DNA of 64,000 bases, from the NCBI RefSeq assembly GCF_020497125.1, contig NC_059075.1, positions 37,856,003-37,920,002 on the forward strand, in the 5' to 3' direction. Both the position numbers and the translations under genes were made by a program. Below are positions 11,255-22,174 of this stretch, in pieces (position 1 is the first letter of the stretch; each line of letters begins with the position of its first letter). The notes under the pieces were generated by a model. It was not told the DNA's origin, did not search any database, and worked only from the letters and a program-made list of their open reading frames with translations. The DNA comes from Mauremys mutica. Lineage: Eukaryota > Chordata > Testudines > Geoemydidae.

Positions 11255-12800
11255 AGACTTTTAGGCCAGAAGGGACCATCATGATTAGCTAGTCTTACCA
11301 CTTTCACGTTGCAGGCCACAGAACCTCACCTACCCATTCCTGTAACAGACCCTTAACCTGTGGGTGAGTTACTGAAGCCCTCAAATTATGATTTAAAGAT
11401 GTCAAGTTACAGAAACACCACCATTTACTCTATTTTATACCTCCAAGTGATGACCCCCATGCCCCAAGCTGCAGAGGAAAGCAAAATGCTCCCAGGCTAT
11501 ATGCCAATTTGACCTGGGGGAAAATTCCTTCCCAACCCCAAATATGGTGGCCAATTGGACTCTTAGTAAGACCCAACAGCCAGCCACATGGGAAAGAATT
11601 CTCTGTAGCAACTCAGAGCCCACCTCATCTAGTGTCCCGTCACCAAACATTGGGGATATTTGCTAATAGCTGTTGCACAGCAGATACATGCCATTGTAGG
11701 CAGTCCAATCATAGTAGCCCATCATACATTTATCAAGCTCAGCATGGGCAATGGGTAGCCAAGACCAGGAGAGGCTAAGCCTCCCCTGACCCAGGCTGTT
11801 GCGCCTGACCACTCGCTGCCCTGAGACCCTGCCCTTCCTCCCCCTGTATCCTTAAGATGGCAGGGGGCACCCAGCTCGACCCAGTGGCCTAGCACTTGGG
11901 CCTGCCAGTGGCCAGGGGTAGCATGGGGTGGCACTCGGGCTGGGCGGGGGGGGGGAGGCAGTGGCTTGGGGCGGTGCTGGGGCTGGCCATTCCACAACTT
12001 CACACCTCTGATGGTTAGAAACCTTTATCTAATTTCAAGCCTAAACTTGTTGATGGCCAGTTTATATCATTTGTTCTTGTGTCAACACTGGCACTTAACT
12101 TCACTAACTCTTTGCCCTCCCTGGTATTTATTCCTCTGATACATTTATAGAGCGCAATTATAGCTTCCCTCAGCCTTCATTTGGTATAGGACTAAACAAG
12201 CCAAGCTCTTTGAGTATCCTCTCATAAGGTAGTTTTTGAGTTCTCTGATCATCCTAATAGCCCTTCTCTGCACCTGTTCTAGTTTGAATTCATCGTTCTT
12301 TAATATGGGAGCCCAGAATTGCACACAGTATTTCAGATGAGGTCTTACCAGTGTCTTATACTAATGCGTCCCTATCGCTGCTGGAAATACTTTGCCTGAC
12401 ACATCCTTGGATTGCATTAGCCTTTTTCACAGCTGCATCACATTGGCACTAGTCATCCGTGATCAAGCAATACACCAAAGTCTTGCTCCTCAGTTGTCGC
12501 ATCCAACTGATAAGGCCCCAGCTGATAGCAGAAATTCTTGTTATTAGTCCCTAAATGCATAACCTTGCACTATTGAATTTCATCCCATTTCTTTTACTCC
12601 AGTTTGCATAGTCCTCCAGAGCTTCTTGTATGATATTCTGGTCCTCCGCCATATTGGCAATACCTCCCACCTTTGTGTCATCTGAAAATTTTATTAGCAC
12701 ACGCCCACTCTTTGTGCCAAGGGCATTAATAAAAATGTTACATAAGACTGATCTCTGACAAACTGCATTAGCAACCCCCCTCTAATAATCTGGCACAAGA
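11255..12800 (-). repeat. Antisense CR1 LINE fragment with a GC-rich insertion
   Basis: Reads as reverse complement of a CR1 3' portion: ttttaggccagaagggacca at 11260, ctctgatggttagaaacct at 12006, agcccttctctgcacctgttc at 12260 and cataaccttgcactattgaat at 12560. It parallels the copy at 33418-34440. Compared with that copy, 11738-11990 has been replaced by about 250 bp of unrelated GC-rich sequence. Minus-strand reverse-transcriptase C-terminal words are visible but broken by stops. Confidence 0.8.
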
Positions 12801-12954
12801 GGCAGAGTCTATGCGCTTTTCTGTGCTGGGATTTCAAGCCACTAATGTAACTGCACCTAAGGTATTCACAATTTACATTGGTGTATTATTTTCATGGGTA
12901 TCTCTTACTCCAGTGTCTAACTGGGATTGCGTTTTAAAATCTGAGGGGTTAATG

Positions 12955-13118
12955 CAGGGATCGGCCACCTTTGGCATATGGCTCATCAGGGAAATCCGGT
13001 GGCGGACTGGATGGTTTGTTTACCTGCAGCATCTGCAGGTTCAGTTGATCGCAGCTCCCACTGGCCGCGGTTCGCCATTCCAGGCCAATGGGGGGTGCAG
13101 GAAGCAGTGCGGGCCAAG
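12955..13118. mobile_element. Truncated hAT-type element
   Basis: Begins cagggatcggccacctttgg, the usual start of a non-autonomous hAT family, followed by a GC-richer body (tttacctgcagcatctgcag, cactggccgcggttcgcc). The expected closing ...cgacccctg end is absent. The sequence switches at about 13118 into the 110-bp segment that is duplicated at 14635. Confidence 0.6.
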
Positions 13119-13235
13119 GGAAATACTAAGCAGAAACACCAGATTTTGCATACACAATAAGGCATTATCACAGATCCACTTATACTGGGCAAAAATAGGT
13201 GCCAGGACGAGCTACCTGTCAGGTATCTATGCCAG
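13119..13235 (+). repeat. Copy 1 of a 110-bp direct duplication
   Basis: This segment (words agcagaaacaccaga, tatcacagatccacttatac, aaaaataggtgccaggac, tcaggtatct) is about 90% identical to 14635-14745 in the same orientation. I do not recognise it as a known repeat. The two copies enclose about 1.4 kb of unassigned DNA. Confidence 0.8.
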
Positions 13236-14384
13236 TAGTTGGTCAAAAACCATTAGAAGGGAGGGCTGAGGCTGGTGAGAGGTGGTTTTTTGGGGGATCT
13301 TGACAAAGTTGCCAGGACTGTATTCTCAAGACACTGGAGACTAAGTCAACAGGGACTGTAGGAGTCCAGGCTACCAGGAAGGTGGCAGTGAGACCAAGTT
13401 CAGAGGAGAAGCAACTTCTGAGAAGAAAATCTGAACTGGGATCTGTAATAATTTCCTGCATGCAAGGAGCTAAAAAGGGCACCTCTAGATGGACAATAAC
13501 TGAATTCATTCACGGGTTTACTTGTAAGCAATAAAGGAAGAGTTCATTAACTAAGTTTGGAGTGGAGCTGTTCAAAGCACCTACCATATTTACCAGCAAG
13601 CAGCCTCTTTCTGGGGCCAGCATCCTTGGAATAAAGGAGCAGAGTGAGAGGTGACACAATATAACATTTCCAAATGAGAAGTTTGGTGGTGGCAGCAGTT
13701 ACATGATTCCGGGGTGTAGCAAAACGGGGGTTACCACAGTTAGTGATAAGAGAAATGTAGAGACTAGAAACTGAAGCAATAGGTTGGCAATTTATGATCA
13801 AGAGTGGAAAGTAAGCTAGGCATTCAATCTAGCTACAAGTATCAAATACTTCTCAGATACTCAGTAAGATAATTTTCAAGGAACCTGTCTGTAGGAGAAC
13901 AGAACAAAAAGCTGCAAGGGAGGTAACTGACAGACTAATGCCTATAGGGCCAACCATCTAAAGTGCCTTCAGCAGCACTTGCTTCCGAACTATGGTACAT
14001 CTGGCAAGCTACAAGTATCTGAGAAGTTTGGTGAACCTTAGCACTAAGGGCTATAATAATTTCATTACCAATCTCCCTATAGGCAGGGAAAGTAATGTAC
14101 ATAAGGAATAGAGACAAAAGGGTTTATTGAAGTCTAAATATTTTTTCTCAGAGAAAAATATAAACCCTTAAGCAACTCATTAGAAAGTTGCTTAGACCTT
14201 GACACCATGCACTCAATCATTTATGAACAAAGTATTTTATTGGGAAACAAACACTTTTTATAATAAAAATCCCATAGAAACACCACCACTAAGGAAAATT
14301 TTACAGTATGGGAAACAGACCTTGTTACATTTGAAAAAGCAGTTATCAAATCAGTACATACAATAGACCAAAAATGGCAAAAGA
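13236..14384. other. Spacer between the 110-bp direct copies, nothing recognised
   Basis: No conserved coding sequence, RNA gene or named repeat seen. Small minus-strand ORFs (13243-13509, 13547-13801, 13935-14117) have no visible domains. Confidence 0.3.
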
Positions 14385-14475
14385 GCATCGGATGAAGTGG
14401 GTTTTAGCCATGAAAGCTTATGCCCAAATAAATTTGTTAGTCTCTAAGGTGCCACCAGGACTCCTCGTTGTTTTG
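14385..14475 (+). repeat. Isolated Penelope-like tail
   Basis: gatgaagtgggttttagcc, aagcttatgcccaaataaat and gttagtctctaaggtgccacc form a short insertion matching the tail at 9835-9920 and, inverted, 59655-59745. It lacks coding sequence. Confidence 0.7.
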
Positions 14476-14634
14476 ACTACATCAGTAACCTAAGAAGAAT
14501 GGAGGAAGATATCTGAAATAGCATGAGCTTTTACAATCAATCAATCTTTGGCAAGCTCTTATCTAAAATGCATAGCATAGACATTCCCCTATAGCTTTTA
14601 AATATCTTTCACCAAGTTACACCCAACTTACTCA

Positions 14635-14745
14635 AGAAATACAAAGCAGAAACACCAGACTTTGCATACGCAATAAGGCAGTATCACAGATCCACTTATA
14701 CTGGACAAAAATAGGTGCCAGGACAAGCTTCCTTTCAGGTATCTT
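14635..14745 (+). repeat. Copy 2 of a 110-bp direct duplication
   Basis: Same orientation and about 90% identical to 13119-13235; differences are scattered single bases, e.g. gcatacgcaataaggcag here versus gcatacacaataaggcat there. Confidence 0.8.
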
Positions 14746-16568
14746 ATATGATGTAGATTTTATATATATGTTTATTAGAAAGGAAATGGGATCCAAAAAT
14801 CAATACAAATAGAAAGGTACCCTATATTAGTAATTGCAAAGGAATTTATATTGACTAGCAGAACTTCTGTCTTCAAGCCCACAAACTATATTGTATGTGG
14901 ATCTTGTCAATGAACCAGTATTTTCCTGTAGAACAAGTTATGTAGCTTGTTTAGGTTAAGTAAAGTGATCTTTGGCATCTATATATATTTAAAAATAACT
15001 GTTCACCTCTGTTTTCCTTTTCCTGTTGAAGATGAATATGATTTGAGATAGGTTTTTTATTTTTACAATTCCACATAAGGAGACAGAAAGTCTCCATATA
15101 TTACAAATATGTAGTATTTTCCTTTGGACTGGATTGGCTTATCTTCTATTTAACTAATAAACACACACACAAACATGCACACACACAAAGGTTTGTCTGG
15201 GACCTCTAACTCCACACCCTTTGTGACACTTTGGTTGAACAAAGGGGACAGACAGCTGCCCTACCAGGTCAGCTGGTGAATCCCCTTACCTAGAGAGTAA
15301 AACTGGCATAGCCTGCTGCACATTACCTGATCCACAGTGTTTCCAGCTGTGGCCAGAACATTTTGCACTCACCTCAGAAGTCCCCAGTGGAGCTGTCCCC
15401 AGGGAACTAACAGGCACAATATAAAACAGATTTAGGCTGCTCTAAATTAGGCCAGAGCAAGCCCAGGGATTAGAGTAGCTCGGAGGAAGCTATAAACCAC
15501 CTTTCTTACAGTATTTCAGCAGTTCTGGTTTCCAAGCGTGGGTGAACCCAACAGGTTTTGGGGTGAGTAAAAATGAAAACAAAACAAGAAGCCAAATTCA
15601 TCACTGCTACAGCACTATTGGTTTTCATGGCGTTACATCAGCGTTTTGAGCATGATATTACAAAGATCTCTTTGCCTACATGAGAGTACTTCACAAAGCT
15701 GGTGAATTTGGGTCACTCTGCCTGCCAGCTAAGGCAGCCATGATTTTATAATCAGGATCATGGAATTAGCCAAACTACTGGGACTGGACTGGAATAAGGA
15801 TACATACAGAATTTTATACCTGAATAATTACAACTGTGGCAATGTTCCTTAAAAATTGAACAGTCACAGTAGTGGCAACTTTCCCTTATCTATTTGAGTT
15901 GCATTACTATTGCCTTGCTTTCACTGTTAGGTGTCCTACTTCTGGCTGCTAGAGTGAATTACCATCCCTCAGAGAAATTCCACAGAAATTCCCAGAAGGG
16001 GAAAACTTTAAAAATACCCAGCTGAGGGCACAGACCACCCTTTGTTCTCCCACCTGTGGAAGGGTGTAACCTTTCAATTACATGGCTCCTAGTGGCCCAT
16101 GGGAAATCTGGATCCAAATCCCACAGCTGTCTCACGTTGTTGTACCATCCCTCCCAACATTGGCAGCATAGCTGGCTCAGTCACAGTACTCCCCTTTGGT
16201 CCTGCATCACCATTGCACACTTTTTCTACCTTCAAGGGAGCTAAAAGGAGAGGGAGTAATGGCTAAAATAAGCAGCAATCTGCTCAGTAACTTCTGCTGT
16301 TTACCCAAAGAGCTGGTCAGGGCAGCTCTCGTTCCACCACCAGCTACTTGCACATGACAATGCACAGTGTGGCACTAGACAGTTTGCTGGTGGCAAGGAG
16401 AAGGCTATTTTAGCAACGCCCACCTTTCCCAAACAGCTCCTTATCTGCATTTTTTGTATAGTTATCAAGTTTTGTGTAGCTCAATAACAGTTCTGACCAA
16501 TAAGAAAAAGGTCACTGAGTTCCCCCATGTGGTAGCCCGAGCAGTAAGAGCTCAGTCACATGGTCACA
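14746..16568. other. Unassigned 1.8 kb with a CA-rich microsatellite
   Basis: Contains an interrupted (CA)n tract at about 15161-15188. No exon or familiar transposon recognised. Confidence 0.35.
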
Positions 16569-16739
16569 AGCTTTGTCTACACTACAAAGTTTTGTCGGCA
16601 AAAGCTGGGGAGGTATACACACTACAAAAGTTCTTTGGCAGCAAAACTCTGCTGTTTTGCCGACAAAATAAAACCATCTCAATGAGAGGAATAAGTTGCG
16701 GCAAAGTTAAAGCGACAAAAGGCTTGTCTACACCACGCA

Positions 16740-16783
16740 GCTTTTAGCGACAAGGCTGTGTCAACACAGCCTTATCGCTAAAA
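16740..16783. repeat. Near-perfect 21-bp-arm hairpin
   Basis: Arms cttttagcgacaaggctgtgt and acacagccttatcgctaaaag pair with a single mismatch around a 2-base loop. It lies inside the TIR element 16569-18676 just after a second internal cttgtctacacc word, and may be the collapsed remnant of a smaller palindromic element. Confidence 0.8.
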
Positions 16784-17228
16784 GTCAGTGTGTGTAAATG
16801 CTCTTTTTCAGTACTTTGTCAGTACTTTCGCCAACAAAATACTTCCAGTCCCGCAAGCGGCACTCCTGCCGACAAAGTCACATTCACACTGCCACTTGTG
16901 TTGGCAAAACTTTTCTCATCTTTCGTCGGGGGGGAGGGGAGCTTTTTAAAGTACCCGTGAAAGACAAAAGTTTTGTCGACAACTTTGCAGTATTGAGCCC
17001 AAAGTGTCAGGGTAGACACTGATGTTTGTTTTGGTGATGTAACTAGCTTCCACCAGTATCCCACAATGCCTGGCGTGACTGCGCTGACCATTGTTTTGAT
17101 CGCTGCTGCCTTGCAGACATGCGCCCCCTCCCCTTTCAAAGCACCAGAAAGTATCTGGCAGCTGAGCACACTGCTCTGTTTGGGGAACAAAGAGCAAATC
17201 ATTAACGTGGAATGCTCTTCCACTAGGA

Positions 17229-18028
17229 CAGAGGTGGGAAAACTATGGCCCGCGGGCCACATTCAGCCTGCAGGACCGTCCTGCCCGGCCCCTGAGCTCC
17301 TGGCCCGGGAGGCTAGCCCCCGGCCCTTCCCCCTCTCTCACAGCCTCAGCTCGCTTGCTCCACCACCAGCGCAATGCTCTGGACAGCGGGGCTATGAGCT
17401 CCTGGAGCAGCGCAGCTGCAGAGCCCAACCTGACCCAGTCTCTGTGCTGTGTGGTGGTGGTGACGGCAGCGTGGCCTGGCTCCAGCTGGGCAGCGCAGCT
17501 GTAATGCTGCCAGCCACCGGTGCTCCAGGCAGCGTGGTAAGGGGGCAGGGAGCAGGAGGGGTTGGATAGAGGGCAGGGGAGTTCGGGGCAGTGGTCAGAG
17601 GGAGGGGGTGTGGATAGGGGGTTGGGGCGGTCAGGGGGAACGGGGTTGAATGGGAACAGGGGTCCCAGGGGACAGTCAGAAAGGAGGGGGGGTTGGATGG
17701 GGCAGCAGGAGGCAGTCAGGGGCAGGGGTTTGGGGGTGATCAGGGGACAGGGAGAAGGGGTGGTTGGATGGGGCAGGGGTCCTGGGGGGCAGTCAGGAAT
17801 GAGAGGAGGGGTTGGATGGGGTGGCGGGGGGTCCGGGGGCAGTCAGGGGATGGGGAGCAGGGGTGTGTGGACGGGGCAGGGGTCCTGGGGGGGCATCAGG
17901 GAACAGGGGGGTTGGATGGGGCAGGAGTCCTGGGGAGGGGCAGGCCACGCCCCCCTCCCCTAACTGGCCCTCCATACAATTTACAAAACCCAATGCGGCC
18001 CTCAGGCCAAAAAGTTTGCCCACCCCTG
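17229..18028. mobile_element. GC-rich hAT element with exact 8-bp target duplication
   Basis: Terminal repeats cagaggtgggaaaactatgg and (reverse complement of the right end) caggggtgggcaaacttttt; the 8-bp word cactagga stands on both sides (17221-17228 and 18029-18036). This is the signature of hAT transposition. The interior is a GC-rich minisatellite and encodes nothing recognisable, so it is non-autonomous. The long ORFs that cross it on both strands (e.g. 17066-17569, 17562-17963) are low-complexity Gly/Arg translations of the repeat. Confidence 0.9.
17540..17940. repeat. GC-rich minisatellite inside the hAT element
   Basis: Irregular tandem units of roughly 35-45 bp built on ggttggatggggcagg, ggtcctggggggcagtcagg and variants. 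This purine-biased strand (long G runs) could form G-quadruplex structure. Confidence 0.8.
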
Positions 18029-18676
18029 CACTAGGAACACAGGGGCAGGCAGACTGCTGCTGCAGGGAGTGTGTGTGTGTGTGGGGGGGGGTGTCTGCTG
18101 TGCTGCATTGACATTCCTCAGCACAGAGAGGTCACAGAGCTACTGAGGATCCCGCTCCTGGCAGCTGAGAAGGCTGTGGGAGAACTCGGAGGAAATCACA
18201 GAACCATAGGCAGGCAGGCAGCGTGGGCTGTTTTGAGAGAAACTGCTGTGCAAAGCAGAACGGGGGCTGGCATGTGGGGGTGTTCCCCCCCCATGCCTCA
18301 GGATAGGTCAGTCAGCCTGCCGTCTCCCCCATCCCAGATATATCCCTCTCCTCCCCTCCCCCCTCACACTTCAGTTGAAAAAGCAGCTTACAATCTGCTA
18401 GGATGTTCCTGGAAAGATGTAATTGAGAATCCTGCATCACCTGATGCTGTACCTGCTCCATGAGGCATTGTAAATCCTTCCCAAAGCACCTGCGGCCAGT
18501 TGCACAGTGGGATAGTTACCACAGTGCACTGCTCTCTGTGTCAATGCAAGAGCTGTTAGTGTGGATGCATTCTGCCAACACAAGGAGCTAGTGTGGACAT
18601 GCAACAGTGGTTTTAATTAAAGCACTTTAATATAGCATAACTTTTGCTGACAAAACTTTGTCGTGAAGACAAGGCC

Positions 18677-19049
18677 TTATTCCCATACTCATGGGACTGT
18701 GTTAGGGAAATTAGTCTCTTTTACTTTGTGGTAAGAAATGTCATGGTATGGACCTCAAAATGTTGCCCCCCAGGAGGGGCTGCCCTTGCCTCACGGGAGA
18801 GGCTTTGGAGAAGTGGGGGGAAGGGAGACAACAAAAATTTTGAATAGAAGTTTCTGGTGGTCCTCCCTAGAAAATTTTGACGTGTTCCCAGCCACCCACC
18901 CACCGACCCCCCAAAGTCAATTTCTGTCATCATCTTCCCTCCAAAATCAATTAGCTGCTCTTACTGCTTTGTGGATTCCTGTTGCTCTACAGAGTGCCAG
19001 GATGTCCTCAGGATCTTCACTCCTGGCTGCTCATAGCAAGATCTTTACT
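18677..19049. other. Short unassigned spacer
   Basis: Between two elements; no gene or named repeat recognised. ORFs spanning it are mixed with the GC-rich element to the right. Confidence 0.3.
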
Positions 19050-19571
19050 CAGGGCCGCCCAGAGGCGGGGGCAAGAGGGGCAATTTGCCCCAGGCCCCGA
19101 GCCCCACAGGGGCCCCCACCAGAGTTTTTCAGGGCCCCTGGAGCGGGGTCCCTCACTCGCTCTGGGGTGCCCGGCAAACTCTTGTGCAGCCGGGCGCAGG
19201 AGCTTCTGCCGCTCCCGGTCTTCGCCGGTGGGGGGTCCTTCCGCTCCGGGGCGGAAGGAACCCCCGCTGGCGAATTACCACCGAAGACGGAGCGGGACCC
19301 GCCGCCGAAGCGCAGCTCGGTCTTTGGCGGTAATTCGGCGGCGGGGGGGGCCTTCCATTCCGGGACCCGCCGCCGAAGTGCCCCGAAGACCCGCGGCGGG
19401 GGCCCCCTCCGCCGAATTACCGCCGAAGACCGGGCTGCGCTTCGGCGGTAATTCGGCGGCGGGGGGGGCCCCCGCCGCGGGTCTTTGGGGCACTTTGGCG
19501 GCGGGTCCCGGAACGGAAGGGCCCCCCGCCGCCGAAGACCCCGGGCCCCCGGAATCCTCTGGGTGGCCCTG
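19050..19571. mobile_element. Very GC-rich hAT element with 8-bp target duplication
   Basis: Ends cagggccgcccagag and ctctgggtggccctg are inverted repeats of each other. The word tctttact flanks both sides (19042-19049 and 19572-19579). The interior (19255-19540) is made of alternating gaattaccgccgaagac and its inverse gcggtaattcggcgg, so it folds on itself repeatedly. Long ORFs read through it on both strands with Pro/Arg/Ala-rich composition are artefacts of GC content. Confidence 0.9.
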
Positions 19572-19861
19572 TCTTTACTCCCCTTAGCTAGGAAGAACTG
19601 TGAAGAAGGAGAGTCTCAGAGCGAAGCCAAGTAGTCAGAGGAGAGGGCAGGTGGGACCTGAGATGAGCTCCCAAGGAAATGCTGCTGCTTGGGAGGGTCA
19701 CAGCAACACTGTTCTGGGTATGTCAGTGAGATATCAACAGGTCTCAAACCAGGATAGTGGGGAGAAGTGGAAGGGCTCAGCTGTCCAAGGCAATCGGAAG
19801 AGGTGAAATGGTGCCAGGTACAAGTCCTGTCATCCAAAAGTGGGACAAGGCAACCGGCATG

Positions 19862-20051
19862 GTAGAATCATAGCATATCAGAGTTGGAAGGGCCCTCAGG
19901 AGGTCATCTAGTCCAACCCCCTGCTCAAAGCAGGACCAATCACCAGACAGATTTTTGCCTTGGATCCCTAAGTGGCTCCCTTAAGGATTAAACTCACAAC
20001 CCTGCATTTAGCAGGTCAATGCTCAAACCATGGAGCTATCCCTCCCCCTCC
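19862..20051 (-). repeat. Cry1-type tRNA-derived SINE
   Basis: Read on the minus strand: a tRNA-like head ggatagctccatggtttgag (A-box region), aatgcagggttgtgagttt aatcc (B-box region), a unique middle, then a CR1-like tail ending in gatatgctatgattc. The plus strand starts tagaatcatagcatatcaga with ggtcatctagtccaacccc. Head plus CR1-like tail is the structure of the turtle Cry1 (tortoise polIII) SINE family, mobilised by CR1 LINEs. The A and B boxes carry substitutions, so it is an old copy. Confidence 0.75.
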
Positions 20052-21044
20052 ACTATGTTAGCCCCTACCACGCCTGGTCAGGGGAAGAGGTAGAAGAACC
20101 CTCCAGAAAGACGTAAGGTGAAGTGATACAGTGGTTCAACACTCTCCTAGGTAGTGTGCAAGTGCAGCCAAAAGGCCTGGGTGCTTCCTTTGATAGGTGT
20201 AGGACTGCAGGCAGAGGAAACCTTCCAAGTTCAGGTTTCTTTTAGCAGGACAACTCCTCTATAAAAGGCAAGACACTCCAGATGGGAGCCAATTAGGCTT
20301 GTCCAGCAGGAGTAGGGCCCCCCACCTTTGAAAATAAAATGTCACAATTTGGGGGCAGCTCCCCCAAATAAACAAGAGGCCAGTCCTGCTGGTCACTCCC
20401 AGAACACAGGAAGGGAAGGGAGGGAAAAGGCCACCAGGCTCTCTCATATGACTCCAAAGATGAGTTCTGAGTTGAGCTGGGGCCCATTGTGAGCCTGGAA
20501 GGGACTGGGACACTTCAGAATCTTGGGAAGCTGGGATGGGAGCACTTTTGAGTCTGGAGCAACGTGAATTCTGAGGGAAATGGGGCGGGAGTATTTGAGG
20601 GGGTGAGGAACTCTTAGGTCAGGGTCTGGGACAATGGAATCCTGAGCAGCAGGGAGGGAGGGACAATCAGAGTCTGAGGGGGGAGGATCTTCACTGGGCT
20701 CTGGGCTTCCTCTGCTTGTTCCCTTGTGAGTCAGAAAGGGGGTAGCCACATGCAGTGAAAGTGCAGCTGGGAAGCTGTCTATTCCTCCATCCAAACTCAT
20801 TCCCTTAAAGCATCAGCACCATTTCCCTTTGGTGTCAGGCTCTTGGACCCTTCCCTGTCCCAGCTGTGCTGGAAAGTATCACATGTGTATCTCACATGAT
20901 TCCTGGCAGGCTTACTTTTGCTCCCCTCTAAGCTACACACTTGACCTGCTATTCTAGTAGCAAGTTAGTTACGTGCAGCCCAGCCATTTGGCAGAATTAC
21001 CTGGTGCCTAACAGTGTAGATGGAATGGGGCGGCAGCAGCAGGG
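20052..21044. other. Unassigned 1 kb
   Basis: Moderately GC-rich, no conserved coding sequence. The minus-strand ORFs at 20259-20513 and 20444-20800 show no domain. Confidence 0.3.
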
Positions 21045-21052
21045 CACATGGG

Positions 21053-22166
21053 TAGGGTGACCATATTTCCCTATGCTGAATACGGGACACCTGGTAAAAT
21101 TACTCATATTCAAGCGAGTTCAACGGCAATCAGTCAGAACTATGCAGTACAAAAGTTCAAATTAACATTGACTGCACACCTGTTAGAAATACTGCGTAGT
21201 GGGATTTTTTAAAATTTACCTTCTGATCTTTAAGGCTTTAGGGTTCATGCTGAGCGCTCTGATCAGGGGCTGGTTCTCAGCACAGCACTGGGAGTGGGAT
21301 GTGCCATGCCAGGGGGGATATGGAGGAGCAGTGGGGCTAGGTGGGCTGAAGGGGCAAAGCAGGAGAGGACAGCAAGATGGGGAGCATGTAAAAGGCTGAT
21401 GGGTGGGCAGCAGAGGTGACGTAACCAGCTGCTGCCTGGCACCTGCCCTCATTCACCAGCCATTGCAGCTCACAGTGCACAACCAGTGCTGGCTAGAAAC
21501 AGGACAGGAGGTGAGGCCCTGCTGGCCGAGAGCCAGCATGCAGCAGGGGCTGCACTGTCGGACCAGGAGGAGGAGCGGCCAGCCTCGCACACAGCAGGTT
21601 TGCCCCACCACCAGCCTTGCACACCCACCCCCATCATCAGCCACTGGACCCCCCTCACTCATTGCTGGTGGGCAGGTGGCTGGCGAGCAGGGACCCAACC
21701 AGCAGCAGGACCCGCCAGAACTGACGGGGAGGAGGGGAGGGGTACAGAAGACCAGGGGCGGCTCCAGGCACCAGTGCACTAAGTGCGTGCGTGGGACGGC
21801 AAGCCGCGGGGGGCAGCCTGTCGGTTGCCATGAGGGCGGCAGTCAGGCAGCCTTCGGTGGCATTTCTGCAGGAGGTCTGCCGGTCCCGCAGTTTTGGTGG
21901 CAATTCAGAGGCAGGTATGCCAAAGGCGCGGGACTGGCGGACCTCCCGCAGAAACGTTGCCAAATCCGCGTTACCAGCGGACCTCCCGCAGGCGCGCCGC
22001 CGAAAGCCACCTGACGGCCGTGCTTGGGGCGGCAAAATACATAGAGCTGCCCCTGCAGAAGGCAGAAAATATGGGACAATTTGCCCATTTTTAAGAAGTC
22101 AGGACACTTGCAGGAGGGCTTAAATACAGGACTGTCCCTTTAAAAACAGGATGTCTGGTCACCCTA
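21053..22166. mobile_element. hAT element with 8-bp target duplication, carrying a second hAT
   Basis: Ends tagggtgaccatatttccc and (reverse complement of right end) tagggtgaccagacatcctg; cacatggg flanks both sides (21045-21052 and 22167-22174). Internal sequence from 21753 to 22055 is a separate hAT insertion. No transposase domain is recognisable in the several ORFs it contains. Confidence 0.9.
21753..22055. mobile_element. Nested 303-bp hAT element
   Basis: Ends caggggcggctc and gagctgcccctg are inverted repeats (one mismatch). Flanks cagaagac (21745-21752) and cagaaggc (22056-22063) are an 8-bp target duplication with one substitution. It sits wholly inside the hAT element 21053-22166, so it inserted later. 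Confidence 0.85.
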
Positions 22167-22174
22167 CACATGGG

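Larger units (their letters stand above)
16569..18676. mobile_element. Non-autonomous TIR element, carrying a nested hAT
   Basis: The left end agctttgtctacactacaaa followed by gttttgtcggcaaaagc is mirrored at the right end, where the reverse complement of 18640-18676 reads ggccttgtcttcacgacaaa then gttttgtcagcaaaag. The TCTACACTAC core resembles the Harbinger-type ends elsewhere in the window. An exact target duplication is not visible. About 800 bp of its 2.1 kb is a later hAT insertion (17229-18028). No transposase remains. Confidence 0.65.

Noticed and set aside
17066..18463. Series of Gly/Arg-rich ORFs up to 167 codons
   Set aside because: They follow the G-rich minisatellite of the hAT element 17229-18028 and stop at its borders; no domain.
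18738..19587. 237- and 201-codon ORFs
   Set aside because: Translations of the GC-rich hAT element 19050-19571; open in several frames because of GC content.
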